Of a stretch of DNA of 64,000 nt, positions 11,838 to 22,606 are shown one piece after another. The position numbers were made by a program, and so were the translations under genes. This DNA comes from Fennellomyces sp. T-0311 (lineage: Eukaryota; Mucoromycota; Mucoromycetes; Mucorales; Lichtheimiaceae), in contig JALLLT010000033.1 in NCBI GenBank assembly GCA_025266875.1, forward strand, positions 248,001 to 312,000, read 5' to 3'. The notes under the pieces are model-generated. The model saw only the letters and a list, made by a program, of their open reading frames with translations. It was not told the origin of the DNA and did no database searches. Every line of letters starts with the position of its first letter. Position 1 is the first letter of the stretch.

Positions 11838-12454
11838 CTACTCTGTACTACTCTGCTGTTTTTTCAAAACATCCTCTTCCAGCTTTTCACTTTGGATCTC
11901 CATGGCCCATCGCTTTTCCTCCTGTTCCCGCATCAAAAGCACATCTTTCTTTGCCTCCTTTTGCTTTTCCGCCTCCAACATCTGGTTTGCAGTCGTAAAG
12001 ATAGTTTTTCCCCAATCCTTAGAATACGTGGTGGCCTCTGCAAGTATTTCTTGGATTTCAGTCATGGTTTCTTGCTCTGCTATTTGAAAATCATGCCAGA
12101 TATCATCACCAATATGGCCTGACCGCATCAGTTGAACCAGCGCCGGCTTTTCTTGTTGCACAAGCAGCAATCGTCGCACAGCTTCCATAGCTCTACGAAG
12201 CAACGCTGCCTTCAAATGGTGTTCTTCTGTCTCCTCATCGGTGTTGAGTAGCGCAATGTACTGCTCCTTTTCCTGGTTTACGGGAAACCACGGCTCAATC
12301 ATTTTGGCATCTATAGATCGAATTGATTAACAGATCAAAGGTTGCTCAGTAGGTGTTTGAGGTTACTTTTTGCCTTGCGGTAGATATGAGAAAAGATACT
12401 CATGGCGGCAACGCAGCCTCCAAGGTACGCGGTTGGCAACAGCAGAGAAGACAT
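11838..12454 (-). CDS. SEC66: Sec63-complex subunit Sec66/Sec71
   Basis: Two exons on the minus strand, 12454-12367 and 12310-11838, give 186 residues. Exon 1 encodes a luminal/transmembrane N-terminus (LLLPTAYLGGCVAAMSIF followed by basic residues) typical of Sec66. The cytosolic domain starts EPWFP, then LRRAMEAVRRLL, EKPALVQLMRSGHIGDDIW and ATTYSKDWGKTIFTTANQM, all diagnostic of the Sec66/Sec71 family. It ends in a Glu/Lys-rich coiled coil. In yeast the protein joins Sec62, Sec63 and Sec72 on the ER membrane to drive post-translational translocation through Sec61. It is transcribed away from the EAF3-like gene, with 132 bp between the start codons. Length is close to the yeast protein (about 206 aa). 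Confidence 0.9.
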
Positions 12455-12586
12455 ATTGAAAAAGAGATATATCGCTTAAGGGGCTATTTCTTTGCCCTAT
12501 ATGCATATTTGATTGGGCATTAGGCACTGTGTTACCTGGTGTTGAATCAATGCTGAGGAGTGACTCGACCTTCTTCTCTTTGCCCA
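12455..12586. promoter_or_regulatory. Short shared promoter region of SEC66 and EAF3-like gene
   Basis: The start codons of the two divergent genes are 132 bp apart, so both 5' UTRs and core promoters must fit in this stretch or overlap the genes. No clear TATA box was identified. Confidence 0.6.
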
Positions 12587-13876
12587 ATGACCGAAGAAAA
12601 CGCGCATGAAAAGAAATACCAGTTTGACATTGACGAAAAATCATTGTGTTTCCATGGTCCGCTGATTTACGAGGCCAAAGTGAGCGACACGACATTAACC
12701 ATTGAAAAGAAATAAAAAAAGCAATAGCTGACAGAATCATAGATCCTTGACAGACAATGGATGGATAGTAATCCCGATTTCCAAGGCCCTTACTACTTTG
12801 TTCACTATAAAGGCTGGAAGCGGACGTATGTTGCTGACAGGAAGCATTCAGGTTCTTCGATTAACTTGTTTCTTGTGGGGCACTAGGTGGGACGAATGGG
12901 TGCCAGAGACACGCGTTCTTCGCTGGAACGATTCAAACCTGCAAATGCAACAAAAGCTGAAAGAGCTTTATACAGTAAGCAACGGGCATGAAGAGAGCAA
13001 GCATCAAGCTGATCATATTGTTTAACAGCAACAGCAACACAGCGGAAAGAAGCGACCGAGAGACTCGACCACAGATAAGGTTACTATTGCTTCTGGAAGA
13101 AGCGGCGTTTGCCCTAACAGCAGATGCTTAGGACGAGGACTATCTCAACCGGCCTGAGGTGCGAGTCGATATCCCAGACACAATGAAGGCGCAGCTGGTG
13201 GACGATTGGGAAAACGTTACAAAGAACCAGCAGGTATGCCCTGAGTAACCATAATAGGTAAAGGACAGGCGCTAAAAGCTAGGTGCATAGCTTGTCGAAT
13301 TGCCACGGAGCCCAACCATATCCGAGCTCCTGGAGCAGTACCGGAAGTACAGGCTGGAGAAGAAAGGAGCAAGGTGGGTTGTTGTTATTGGCTTTTTCAC
13401 AGCAGGCTGATGACAAATTCCAGCGGCACGGAGGATCTATTGAGCGAGATCATTGATGGAGTGAAGGAATATTTCAACAAGGCCTTGGGTACGATGCTGC
13501 TGTATCGTTTTGAGCGACATCAGTACGCCAGCCTTCGAAAACGGCTCCCAAAGACCGAGATGGTCGACATATATGGTGCTGAGCATCTTTTACGGCTCTT
13601 TGGTAATGCTTTCGGCGGTAATTGTACGCCATTGTGCTTACATCCACGCTCCATAGTACAAATGCCTTCGCTTATTGCGCACACCGATATGGATGCAGAC
13701 GCCACGGCGGTGCTGACTGAGTACCTGAACGACATCATAAAGTAAGATAGCAGCAATGCAACACAAGCGAGACTAAATTGGCAAGCAGGTACATGCACAA
13801 GAACCAACGGCAGTTCTTCTGCTCCGAGTACGAAAATGCCACGCCCGACTACGTATCGCTGACCAGTAGCATATAG
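12587..13876 (+). CDS. EAF3: MRG15/Eaf3-type chromodomain and MRG-domain protein
   Basis: Nine exons: 12587-12679, 12743-12825, 12887-12974, 13029-13079, 13132-13233, 13291-13373, 13406-13602, 13657-13741, 13789-13876, giving 289 residues in one frame. An N-terminal chromo-barrel domain includes CFHGPLIYEAK, GPYYFVHYKGWKRTWDEWVP and RVLRWNDSN. A short basic linker (GKKRPRDST) leads to the MRG domain: RPEVRVDIPD, LVDDWENVTKNQQ, LPRSPTISELLEQY, LLYRFERHQY, DIYGAEHLLRLF and MPSLIAHTDMD, ending EYENATPDYVSL. Family members bind methylated H3K36 and belong to NuA4 acetyltransferase and Rpd3S deacetylase complexes. The acceptors of exons 7 and 9 are tandem NAGNAG sites, so one-residue variants are possible. 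The protein is shorter than many MRG15 homologues because of the short linker. Confidence 0.92.
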
Positions 13877-13912
13877 TCCAAAAAATATAAATAGTTTATT
13901 TTATGCTTCCCT

Positions 13913-15663
13913 TCAGACGCGGTATCCTGAGCGTTTAATTTGCGCAATCGGATCAAGGTCACCGAATGCATTTGAGTTTTTAAGGTCAGGAGCCGGAGGT
14001 GCCGGCGAAGCAAAGTCGCCAAAGTCGGCGTCACTGGTGGACGTGGAGAATTCTACACGCAATGACGTTTCAGCACAAATCGTAATCCCAGTTCCATGTG
14101 CGCTTTTTCTTTTCTCACCTGTCCACGACATCTCATCCGAGTCTTGGCGTTCGTGAAAACTGGGTATATCGGGTTCCTGTTGCTTCGGACGTGCTGGAGC
14201 AGAAATTGTAAGTCCCCGCAATGCAGCGTACGGATCATCCTCTTCCTTTGCCGGCTGCGGTGATTGCTGCTGCTGTCGTAGTAGTCTGAATGGATCGCTA
14301 GGTTCTGTAGCTGTAGTCGTTGGAGATGCAACTGCGGGAGCGGCAGACGAACTGGTGGTTGCCTGTAATAACGAAGGGAATTGAAACATGGTGGGGCTAG
14401 GCGCGCCAGGCGTTGAGGGGGTCAAAATGCCACCAGTGTATGTTGCCCTGCGAGCAGACTTTGAGGTTTCCGGCTGAAGGCCTGCGAGTTCAGAAAATAT
14501 GGTGCTTGTGGGAGTAATTGGTTGTTGTTGTTGCTGTTGCTGTGGAGGTGGTTGTGAGGGACGACGCGGAGTATCCATGGTAGCGGTTGGTGTAACAGGG
14601 ACTGAGGACGGTGGCAAAGCAAAGCCTATTTTGGGCAAATGAGCTATCCTGAAGCAGCTTTATGCTCAATTACAAACCTCCTGATTGTGATGAGCCACTT
14701 GGTTCACGTGCAGACATTGGTTCACGGCGCTATTCATGCTTTGCTATCAGCCCAACCGTAGTGCAACCTTTAATTTATTTAGTGTGCACTTACCGCTGGT
14801 GGATCAGCAGCAGGCGGTGAAGCCACCTCCGGCCTCCATGCTGAACGCGTTAGTTGCAACGACGCAGGTCGAGTGGGCTTTGGTAGAGGCGCTACAGCAG
14901 CGACCGACGATGCTCCTGGCAACGGTGGTGTTCTGGCTCCCTTTCGCCGTATACCCTCCTCCGTAAACATCTCTTTGATTGTGGCTCGCACCTGTTGCGT
15001 GTGAGCATGCAATCGATCACGGTCCAGCCACTTGTGCTCGTCTAAAAATATAACACCCTTCAGTTCCGAAGGGGGAGGCTGCATACACAAAGAAAAAAGA
15101 ACTTACAGTACTTTTGGCGTATAAACGCTCTGACATCGTTGTCTGTTTCAGGTTCGGTGTTATCCATACGATAGTTGCTCAACCAGATGGATCGAGCCAC
15201 CTCATTTCCTCCTTGTTGCAGCGAGACCACTTCTTGCCCAGAGAAGGTGCTTGCTGAGATCGATTTGACGCGATGACCTACCTCGCGCCTATAATTTTGG
15301 TTATTTTTGGTTGAGCTACGAACGCACAAGGTTTCAAACAAAGGGCTTACACAAGACCCGAGCATCGACTGCACACGAATGTCTGCACACTTATGTTGAC
15401 AAAGAACGGACTCTGGAGACAGGAACAGGTGTCAGCAACCTTATTGTTCGAGTAGCATGGTCTGTCCGTACCTTGGTCGGGCAATCGAAACACTTTTTGT
15501 TCGCCGGCAAACGGAGCAGGGCCCGCACTTTTCTGTTGAAGGTGAAAGAATAAAATAGAATAGTCAGTGACATTGAACCGCCGGACGACTGGCATTGTAC
15601 TTGCTGTTGGTTTAATTCCTCCTGTTTTCGTTGCTGGTACGGCGTTAATGTTGCAAAGGACAT
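13913..15663 (-). CDS. ArfGAP of the SMAP/Age2 type
   Basis: Minus-strand exons are about 15663-15590, 15532-15472, 15412-15351, 15288-15107, 15041-14794, then the last one ending at 13913. The zinc finger is split over exons: KKCFDCPTK, then FVCSRCSGLV (C-x2-C..C-x2-C), followed by REVGHRVKSISASTFSGQEV, GNEVARSIWLSNY and VRAFIRQKYYEHKW. This is the ArfGAP catalytic domain with its arginine finger (VREVGHRVKS). The rest is low complexity, rich in Pro, Gln, Ser and Thr, with poly-Gln, acidic DPYAALRGL and DFGDFASP motifs common in vesicle-coat adaptors. Arf GTPase activation in Golgi or endosomal traffic is expected. The first intron and the junction near 14640-14790 are uncertain: a possible extra exon (about 14771-14670) must meet the last one across a very short intron. 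Confidence 0.87.
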
Positions 15664-15804
15664 GAGGTGGGAAAGAAAAAGATAGAAAGTGAAAAAAAAA
15701 GAGAAAAAAAGGTGGAGATAAGGTGACACCTTGGCACAGCCCGTCCTTGTATCCCGTGAACACTGAGCTTGGCCGTGGCTTGTTGTCGCTGGTTTCCTTT
15801 TATC
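15664..15804. promoter_or_regulatory. Short shared promoter region of ArfGAP and LDAH-like genes
   Basis: The divergent start codons are 141 bp apart. A purine-rich stretch at 15671-15713 (A/G on the plus strand) dominates the space. Confidence 0.55.
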
Positions 15805-17007
15805 ATGCGCCTCCCACCGCTTCACACGCCACTCAAGGCGACTTGGGACGTGGCTGGCAACAACACTGAGACTTTATGGTGGCCGGCTCGTAATCAGGAT
15901 GCACCAAAGACTGTGATGCTTTTCATTCCCGGAAATCCGGGTTTGGTTGAGTATTACAGAGATTTCCTCGAGGAAATTCACCAGAATGCTTCACCTTCTC
16001 TTGAAATCTTTGCGGGTAATTCCAACATGACCCCCCCCTGAGCAGCAAAGTATTTTTTTCCTCACTCCTTAGTTTTTAATTGAACTGCAGTTTCCAACTT
16101 GGGCATGTCCATAACGCCTGCATCGAATATCCGGGATGGTGACACCAACGGGCTCTTTTCTTTGCAGGAGCAGATTGACCACAAGGTTGAATGCTTCGAC
16201 ATTCTTCGCCGTGAGAACAATACGCCGGAAACAGAGTTTATTCTCATGGGCCATTCCATCGGTGCCTACATATCCGTCGAGGTGCTAAAGAGGAGACACA
16301 CAGAGCGCATTACCCGAGTTATCACCTTGTTCCCTACTCTTCGGGAAATAGGCCTCACACCCAATGGCATTTCCATCACGGTAACACAAGGCTTCTTTAG
16401 ACTATTCAAGTTTATTTTGCCTAAACGCAACTCTATTTTTTGTCGCCGTAGAAACTGCTGTCATATGTGCCAATCAGCTTGATTTCCACAAGCGCCAGTT
16501 TGTTGTCATGCATATCCGTCCCGATTTTGACTCGCCTCGTTATGCTGCTCACGGGGCAACGGGGGCCGTGCGCACATGTCACTGCGTTGCGATTGCTGCA
16601 TGGATCCGTGGTCAAGAATTGTCTTCATATGGCCAAGCATGAAATGGAAACAGTTCGAGAACTCGATGATGATTTCTATAATGCGCATGCCGACAAGTTC
16701 ATCATTTATTATTCGCGCAATGACAAGTGGGCGCCGCCTGATCATTACGATTACATGAAAAAGGTGTTCCCTGAGCACGGTGAGATTTCAAGTTGTTGGC
16801 GCGGGTAATTACGCAATGCTGATCCATCATTTTAGAACATTTATATTTGTGCGAACAAGATATACCACACAGCTTCATTTTAAGTATGTCAAAAGCAACG
16901 CATCAATTTCTCAGTAGTGCTAATCTTGCTGTTTGGGTATAGATGCTAAAGACGGGAGCTACATGGCTCAAAAAGTTGTTTCCTGGCTGGCAGATAACAG
17001 CTGCTAA
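15805..17007 (+). CDS. LDAH-like lipid-droplet serine hydrolase
   Basis: Five exons (15805-16015, 16091-16380, 16452-16779, 16836-16883, 16943-17007) give 313 residues. The alpha/beta-hydrolase core has VMLFIPGNPGLVEYYRDFL, with the oxyanion-type GNPG loop, then LMGHSIGAYISVE with the GxSxG nucleophile Ser. Later come FIIYYSRNDKWAPPDHYDY, where an Asp is expected, and IPHSF at the C-terminal histidine. A hydrophobic stretch (LLSYVPISLISTSASLLSC) may bind the lipid-droplet surface. The family (DUF2305; human LDAH, yeast YPR147C) associates with lipid droplets and affects sterol ester or triacylglycerol turnover. The exon 2/3 junction relies on the phase-0 intron 16381-16451; other joints there are possible. 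Confidence 0.88.
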
Positions 17008-17810
17008 ATTTGATTTGTACGTTCAACTGCCACTATCATGGCCAAAATTTGGTTGCGCAAAGTTTCCATATGAGAAGATGTAATAAAAAACATCCTCCAT
17101 TTGCTTATCAGCCAGTACATAACGGAAATGATGCGCCCTACTATTATGATACTTTTCTAGAGATATTTCTACATAATTATATCATGCTTCCTTTCGTGGA
17201 TAGCGAACACTGGGAAGTGTGAATCTCCTGTATCCTACCCAAAAGTTTTATGTGAGTTCTCAGCTACTTCCTTGGGGAAACTCTTTTCAACTATATCATG
17301 GCTAAATAAGGAGAAGTTGGCACTGGGAAGCATGACCGCTATAAGGGTTGCTGATGACCATGTCTCTTAAGCTTGGTGCATTCTTGCTTCAGAAGAATGT
17401 ATTACAGTTTAGATGCGACTAATGCTGCTACCGTGACTAGTGCTTATATATATAGCCTACAAAAAGCACATCTTCCCTTCTTTTACAAATACATACTTGC
17501 TCACGTACAGCCGATGAGATAAAGGTAGCTATTTTCATGCTGTTGCTGAATATATTTTTCTTGGAGCATTCCCAGCGTTTATATATAGTGTAATATATAG
17601 TGTAATATATAGTGTAATATATATCCACACGTTATAGTCAGTGAAGCCATCTAAGAACCTTGGGCTTAGAACTTTGGTCATACGTTCTAGGTTCTGAACT
17701 ATTACTTTTCCCTTTTCTTTTTCTCACTCTACACTTTTCTACTTCCTTTCCTCACACGGTCTTAAATACTGGGAGGAAGGCATTTGCAGGTTAAAGCGGT
17801 CGTACGTTGG
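17008..17810. other. Intergenic AT-rich DNA with a 12-bp tandem repeat
   Basis: No gene is supported. At 17581-17616 the unit ATATATAGTGTA is repeated three times. The right edge borders an IS630/Tc1-like element. Confidence 0.6.
17581..17616. repeat. 12-bp tandem repeat x3
   Basis: Three head-to-tail copies of ATATATAGTGTA are visible, followed by a partial ATATAT. Confidence 0.9.
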
Positions 17811-19596
17811 TAACGTCAAATCGGAAAAGATGCAACGAAATGAAAAATCGTGATTTCTCCGCCAATATGCGTCTGTTTCAAATGAAATAAAAATGATATT
17901 GTAGGCTACTGTATAAATATTTTATATATCTAATTGTATGTTTTAATAAGTGCAAAGAAAGTATAGTTCTCTATATATAAAATGAAAAGATTAATTTTCG
18001 TTTTTTCTGAAAAATTTCGGAGATGGGGAACCAACCTAAAAATTATTCTTCGTTATACTCTTCACACTTCTGCACTGTCTTTTGCCAGAGGGAAAGGAGG
18101 CTACGATCCTCAACTTGTGCAAAAAGCTTGTACAGTCGATGTGCAAGCTCTACCTCATTGTTCTCGAGGTCTGGGCTATAAGCCACTTGCTGCTTGGCGA
18201 TTCCCCAGAGCCCTTCAATTGGTTGAAGCTCGCAGTGGTATGGTGGTGTCTTCATAACTCTATGACCATACTTGTTTGCGATGTTGTACACGGCGTAGTT
18301 GGGTGGGTACTCATCACGTATACTATCGAGCTTTTCGAGCATCATTGCTCTGGTTATGCGATTGTTTGCATTAGGCGTTGGCAGTGCAACTCGGTTGTCA
18401 CGATACCAATCCTGAATTTCTGTCGAATTTGCTTGCGAAGTGGGCAATGGGTTGATCTTACGGAAATGGTATTTTGCACCGTCCATATGAATATCACACT
18501 CCCTATACTTCTTCTTCAACTTATCGCATAGTCTTTCGAATATGCTCTCAAACATTGCTGCGTTGAAATTGCCGTGGTAATCGTGGTAATCTGGCGTAAC
18601 CTTCGCATCTTTGACACATTTTGGGAGGTCAGCCCACTTCTCCGCAGTATTTCTTGTTGCAGGACGACCACGCTTCGTGCCTGCGGATTGGATATGCCAT
18701 GTGCCATTCACTGGCCAGATGAGCACATTCTCCTCAACAATCTCGGCAGCAAGGTGATAGCGGTGTACTTTACGTACAACAATCGCCCCAAAAATCACCA
18801 GCATTGGTTTACGTCCTCCTTCCTTAACAGGTTCTTCACCTGGAACAAACCACGTTTGTTTGGCATGGTGATCCAAATGGCAATAAGACTCGTCCAAGAA
18901 AACCTCAGGCCTTGTTGGCAACTCATCATCGTTTAGGTTGGCGAGGCGTCGCTCGATATACTTCTGCCGATAGGCCACCACTTCCTCACTATCATGCAAG
19001 ATATTTTGACGATTTCCTTTTCCGTATCGTAACCCTGCCTTCTTCATGTCCTCCTTCATGACCGTAAGACCAGGTGCGTCATAGCCGTTGTCAATAAGGT
19101 GTTGACGCATACGTCTTGCAGTGAGAGGCTGACCGTTTTGGCAGTTGGTATTGGTGAAATCACGCATTACGTTGACATAATCTTCATCAAGCACCTTCTT
19201 TGGTCGGCCGATTTGCTTGGATTCATCGAGTGAATTCTCCCCATTGGAATAGGCGATGATAGATCGTGCCGTGCTGTCTCCAACGCCAAGGACTTCACGT
19301 AACAGCTTACAGAAGTCAAACCGCTGAGGGTAGACACCAGCCTCTTGTAACTGCTTCATATATCGAAAAACTCGAATGAAGGAGATCCATTCATCTCTTT
19401 TAATTGGTGCTTGAGAGCGGGTTAAATCGATTGTCGACATGTTTGCGAAGTGAAATGGATATCAAACGAAAGCGTTACGCGTCAGGAACACGAAAATTTT
19501 TATTTCAAGCGGCTAAAATGTCTCTCTGGTCATGTTCTATTAATGCGAACTTTTTTGACCCGGAGTTCTCGTTGCATCTTTTCCGATTTATCTTTA
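17811..19596 (-). mobile_element. Intact IS630/Tc1-type DNA transposon
   Basis: Bases 17818-17838 and the reverse complement of 19569-19589 are a perfect 21-bp inverted repeat with core TCGGAAAAGATGCAACG. Extending outward with mismatches, both sides reach a TA (17811-17812 and 19595-19596), which fits the TA target duplication of the IS630/Tc1-mariner superfamily and gives an element of about 1.78 kb. The single intronless gene inside is open from end to end. Perfect inner repeats and an unbroken gene suggest recent insertion or selection. Confidence 0.82.
18043..19440 (-). CDS. IS630/Tc1-like DDE transposase, 465 aa
   Basis: This is one uninterrupted reading frame. The N-terminal DNA-binding half has a helix-turn-helix (LREVLGVGDSTARSIIAYS) followed by a basic IGRPKKVLDED segment and a second helical region (LTARRMRQHLIDNGYDAPG). 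The catalytic domain shows EVFLDESYCHLDHH (first Asp), DIHMDGAKYHFRK (second Asp) and HCELQPIEGLWGIAKQQVA (Glu), the layout of DDE_3/IS630 enzymes. Between the second Asp and the Glu there are about 88 residues, much more than the 34-39 of classic Tc1/mariner. The extra segment (roughly residues 345-400) is hydrophilic with PTPNANNRITRAMM. A GTKRGRPATRN AT-hook-like motif sits between the first two Asp residues. Expected role: cut-and-paste transposition in the nucleus. Confidence 0.88.
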   Translation of the reverse strand: MSTIDLTRSQAPIKRDEWISFIRVFRYMKQLQEAGVYPQRFDFCKLLREVLGVGDSTARSIIAYSNGENSLDESKQIGRPKKVLDEDYVNVMRDFTNTNCQNGQPLTARRMRQHLIDNGYDAPGLTVMKEDMKKAGLRYGKGNRQNILHDSEEVVAYRQKYIERRLANLNDDELPTRPEVFLDESYCHLDHHAKQTWFVPGEEPVKEGGRKPMLVIFGAIVVRKVHRYHLAAEIVEENVLIWPVNGTWHIQSAGTKRGRPATRNTAEKWADLPKCVKDAKVTPDYHDYHGNFNAAMFESIFERLCDKLKKKYRECDIHMDGAKYHFRKINPLPTSQANSTEIQDWYRDNRVALPTPNANNRITRAMMLEKLDSIRDEYPPNYAVYNIANKYGHRVMKTPPYHCELQPIEGLWGIAKQQVAYSPDLENNEVELAHRLYKLFAQVEDRSLLSLWQKTVQKCEEYNEE

Positions 19597-20206
19597 GTTG
19601 GAAAAACCAATGTGATTTGAAGGGCTAAATAGAACAAAGAGATATGTATATCACGTATGAAGGAAACCAAAGAGACATGTTTACCATCAAAGGGCATGCT
19701 GATAAAATAGGATTTGAGAATTCACTCGGATATTCAAGTGGTAAGTATACATAAATCCAAAGACGTTTTATTCAAGATAAGCGAACGCCGAAATTGTTCC
19801 AGAACTCAACACCGTTTGGCTTGTTCGCGTATCCAACATGCAGATTTTTCCTAGATCTACTGTCAGCGATCATTACTGGACCCTCTGGTATTCATGGAAC
19901 CAGTCTGGGGAGATAATTTAAGAAGGTGATGAATTTTGACACAGACATCAAGTAATCTCGCAGCAGACTTTTATCGTCACACAAACTTGGACATCTAGCG
20001 GAGAAAATAGACTACACAATAAAAAGCACACAATTCGTCACCTTTGAAACGAAAACCGTAAAATGTGTATCGACTTTGGTGTCGAATTCATATTATATGA
20101 CTAGATGCGTGTTAGCCAAGACGACCATGATGTAAAGTGCACCAGTTACAGCAGATGCACTTTATTTACCGCAACGCTTGCTATACTATCGAGTTAATAC
20201 CACAAA
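19597..20206. other. Intergenic, nothing recognised
   Basis: AT-rich DNA to the right of the transposon. No convincing frame or RNA structure was seen. Confidence 0.5.
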
Positions 20207-21266
20207 ATGTTTGTAAAGATTAAAACGGCGAATACATTAAGTGATATAAGGCAGCGAATGAAGCAAGCGCATGTGGACTCTCGAGGAAGCACATTTGTTC
20301 AGAAAAATCCTACTTGTTGCGAGCAATGCGTATCTATGATCCACAACACTGGGTTTGGGGAGAACGAACAGGTTGAAAGCTTTTCAGTTCTTGGACAATA
20401 TGTTTGGAGAACAGGACTGGTTAACAAGCACAGTATTTTGGTATGCACGAGAATGCACTAGTACGAAAGCACACGATATAATATTTGCACTTGTCAACAA
20501 CGTCCCGAAACTCAAGGATGGATCTGATGATCCAATTCTATGGGATTTTGATGGGAGAAGATCTTTGAATACTGCTTTTTTGGCATGCCTCTTCATCAGG
20601 ATACCGACGATGAAATAACTAGGCTCCGGAAAGAAGAAGCCGGGTTGCTACCGTCCTGGGCAGGCGCAGGAGGATATATATACTGTAGCTCACTATTTTT
20701 GTTTGGCTGGGAGCGCATCACCGAATGTCCTTGAACCATGAAATTAATGGAAAAGCTTTGTTGTTGACATCGTCCGTTGTCCCATATGTGTTGAAGCAAC
20801 CAATTCATATATTTTTAAGGAAAACTGTAGTTCTACTGAGTATCACAAGTTACGTATTATGACACTCCTGATGTACGTCACATAGAGTGCAATGCTACAG
20901 CATCTGGAGGGCGCCAAGCTATGTCAGCTATCGTGGTGACACATGATAAACAAGAGAACTGCAACGGATCCATAGAATCATGCGAGCTACAGGCAAACAG
21001 TCAAAAAGAAAAATGAGGATATTGCTATCAGCACTTTATCGAACCCAGCGCATATATCCGGTGCTGTATCTCTGACTGGGGCTTGTGCTGAATGCTTTAT
21101 TATGCCTGAAATACGCTTTTACCTTGACAATTTTTACATTCGTCGCTGTTATCCAGCTGTTACAAAGGATGCAGATCGCTAGAAGTCAATAGACATTTAC
21201 TTTTCCCGCTCTGGCTATGAATTTGATACCACTATTAGAATAGAGCAAAGCACTGTAACTGAATAA
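20207..21266 (+). pseudogene. Decayed unknown gene with several frameshifts
   Basis: Successive open stretches on the plus strand read as one protein if frame is changed repeatedly. 20207-20380 (ANTLSDIRQRMKQAHVDSRG) continues in another frame through LDNMFGEQDWLTSTVFWYAR and KDGSDDPILWDFDGRRSLN. Another shift near 20597 gives HQDTDDEITRLRKEEAGLLP, and coding-like sequence resumes at about 20886-21266 (DNFYIRRCYPAVTKDADR, then a stop). I do not recognise the family. The absence of plausible introns at the shifts argues for decay. It may be a transposon-borne or lineage-specific gene. Confidence 0.5.
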
Positions 21267-21778
21267 TGAACAAAGCTTTTCGCGCGTGCTTGATTCACGA
21301 TTTGTCATATCTAATAGTGTTATACAATCTTTAATACAGCCCTCAAGGGCGCACAAGTACTACATACATAATTGAATGGTGGCAAAACAAATAAAGACTG
21401 AAAATGGATACGAAAAGATCTATAATTAGGGACTGTAGTAAGCGTCTTTGTGGTGTATTTGCCAGTTTTGTTGATAAAGCTGCAAGCAATAACGACATAT
21501 GACAGTCATATGTTCCACAGAAAGCAAAGATCATGTGACGAATGGATGATTCAAGTGGTGCGCATAATAACAAGCAATATATGAACAGCGCGGCAAATAC
21601 GCATTGTGTCACCACTTGTGTCATGGTCAATGCGTGGAGTAATCAAGCGCAGACATACATTGGCGTGTTGAAAAGCAAGATACACGATTTAAATTATGCG
21701 AAATACGATACAGTGAGGAAGGGGAAGAGGATCCATGTCACGGATGCGATCGGGAGAACTGGCTACCAACAAGCACTA

Positions 21779-22420
21779 CTATGACGATGATACATTGCCA
21801 CTTGACAGATCCATATGCCTCTTCCCAGACAACCGCGAGCTCTGATGAAGCTGACTGTATCGGACAAGCTGGTCATGCAGCGAGCGATGATGGCGATGCA
21901 ACTGTTCGCGCTGATCGGCCATCGTTCCCTCAGTGTCACCATCGTACCCAGAAGAAGGTGTGGGGATGTCTTGTGATGGAATGTGACGTTGCCTCTGCTG
22001 CTCGGACAATGTTGACGACGAGCTAGATGCAGAAACATCCACGTCCGTTGCATTTGCTATACCTGCCATGGCCATCGCTTGCTCTCGTTTTGGCAGAGAC
22101 TCAAGCATCCGAGCACCCGGTGTCTGTTCGCGACTCGTCGTTGGCTTCATAAAGTCGTCATATTTATGCTTATGAGAAGACCTCCTGGCACTTCGTACTG
22201 CACGTTGCAACAGGCTTGGTTCGTCATTTTGTGGCTCATCGTCCTCGTCTTCTTCATCGCCCATGGACGACAGTGAGGCTTCAATCCCTGATTCCGACTC
22301 GTTAATGTACGGTGCTAGTACTCCGCCATCAATGGAGCCGTCGGGAGAAACCTGTGTGGCGGCTCCTCCTCGTGTCGAAATGGATGAGCTCGAGGTCGAT
22401 GGGTTCAACTGAGGATTCAT
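21779..22420 (-). CDS. Hypothetical low-complexity protein, 213 aa
   Basis: A single open frame begins with an ATG at 22420. The protein is Ser-, Gln- and His-rich, with an acidic block (GDEEDEDDEP) and then a basic stretch (LLQRAVRSARRSSHKHKYDD) followed by PTTSREQTPGARMLESLPKR. No known domain is recognised. The segment from LLQRAVRS to GIANAT looks least random and may be the conserved core. There is no signal peptide or membrane segment. A 3' exon cannot be excluded, because the downstream 400 bp contain hydrophobic open frames, but the stop at 21781-21779 is taken as the end. Confidence 0.55.
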   Translation of the reverse strand: MNPQLNPSTSSSSISTRGGAATQVSPDGSIDGGVLAPYINESESGIEASLSSMGDEEDEDDEPQNDEPSLLQRAVRSARRSSHKHKYDDFMKPTTSREQTPGARMLESLPKREQAMAMAGIANATDVDVSASSSSSTLSEQQRQRHIPSQDIPTPSSGYDGDTEGTMADQREQLHRHHRSLHDQLVRYSQLHQSSRLSGKRHMDLSSGNVSSS

Positions 22421-22606
22421 GATTCACAAAAGAAGGAAAAAGTGTCGGGATTTTTTATGCGCGTGTGTGTGTGTGTTTTCAGAGAGCACGCACTACCCCA
22501 GGCCACTGCAATATGCGTTCCCCCGTTCAAAATGCCCTAAAAACCCTTGGCTCAAGTACTATTTTATTCTTTGTACATGGAGTAGTGATAAGGTGCAGAG
22601 CGTTAT

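Noticed and set aside
12363..12740. 125-codon minus-strand frame overlapping the SEC66/EAF3 promoter
   Set aside because: Overlaps the real first exon of SEC66 in another frame and the first exons of the EAF3-like gene.
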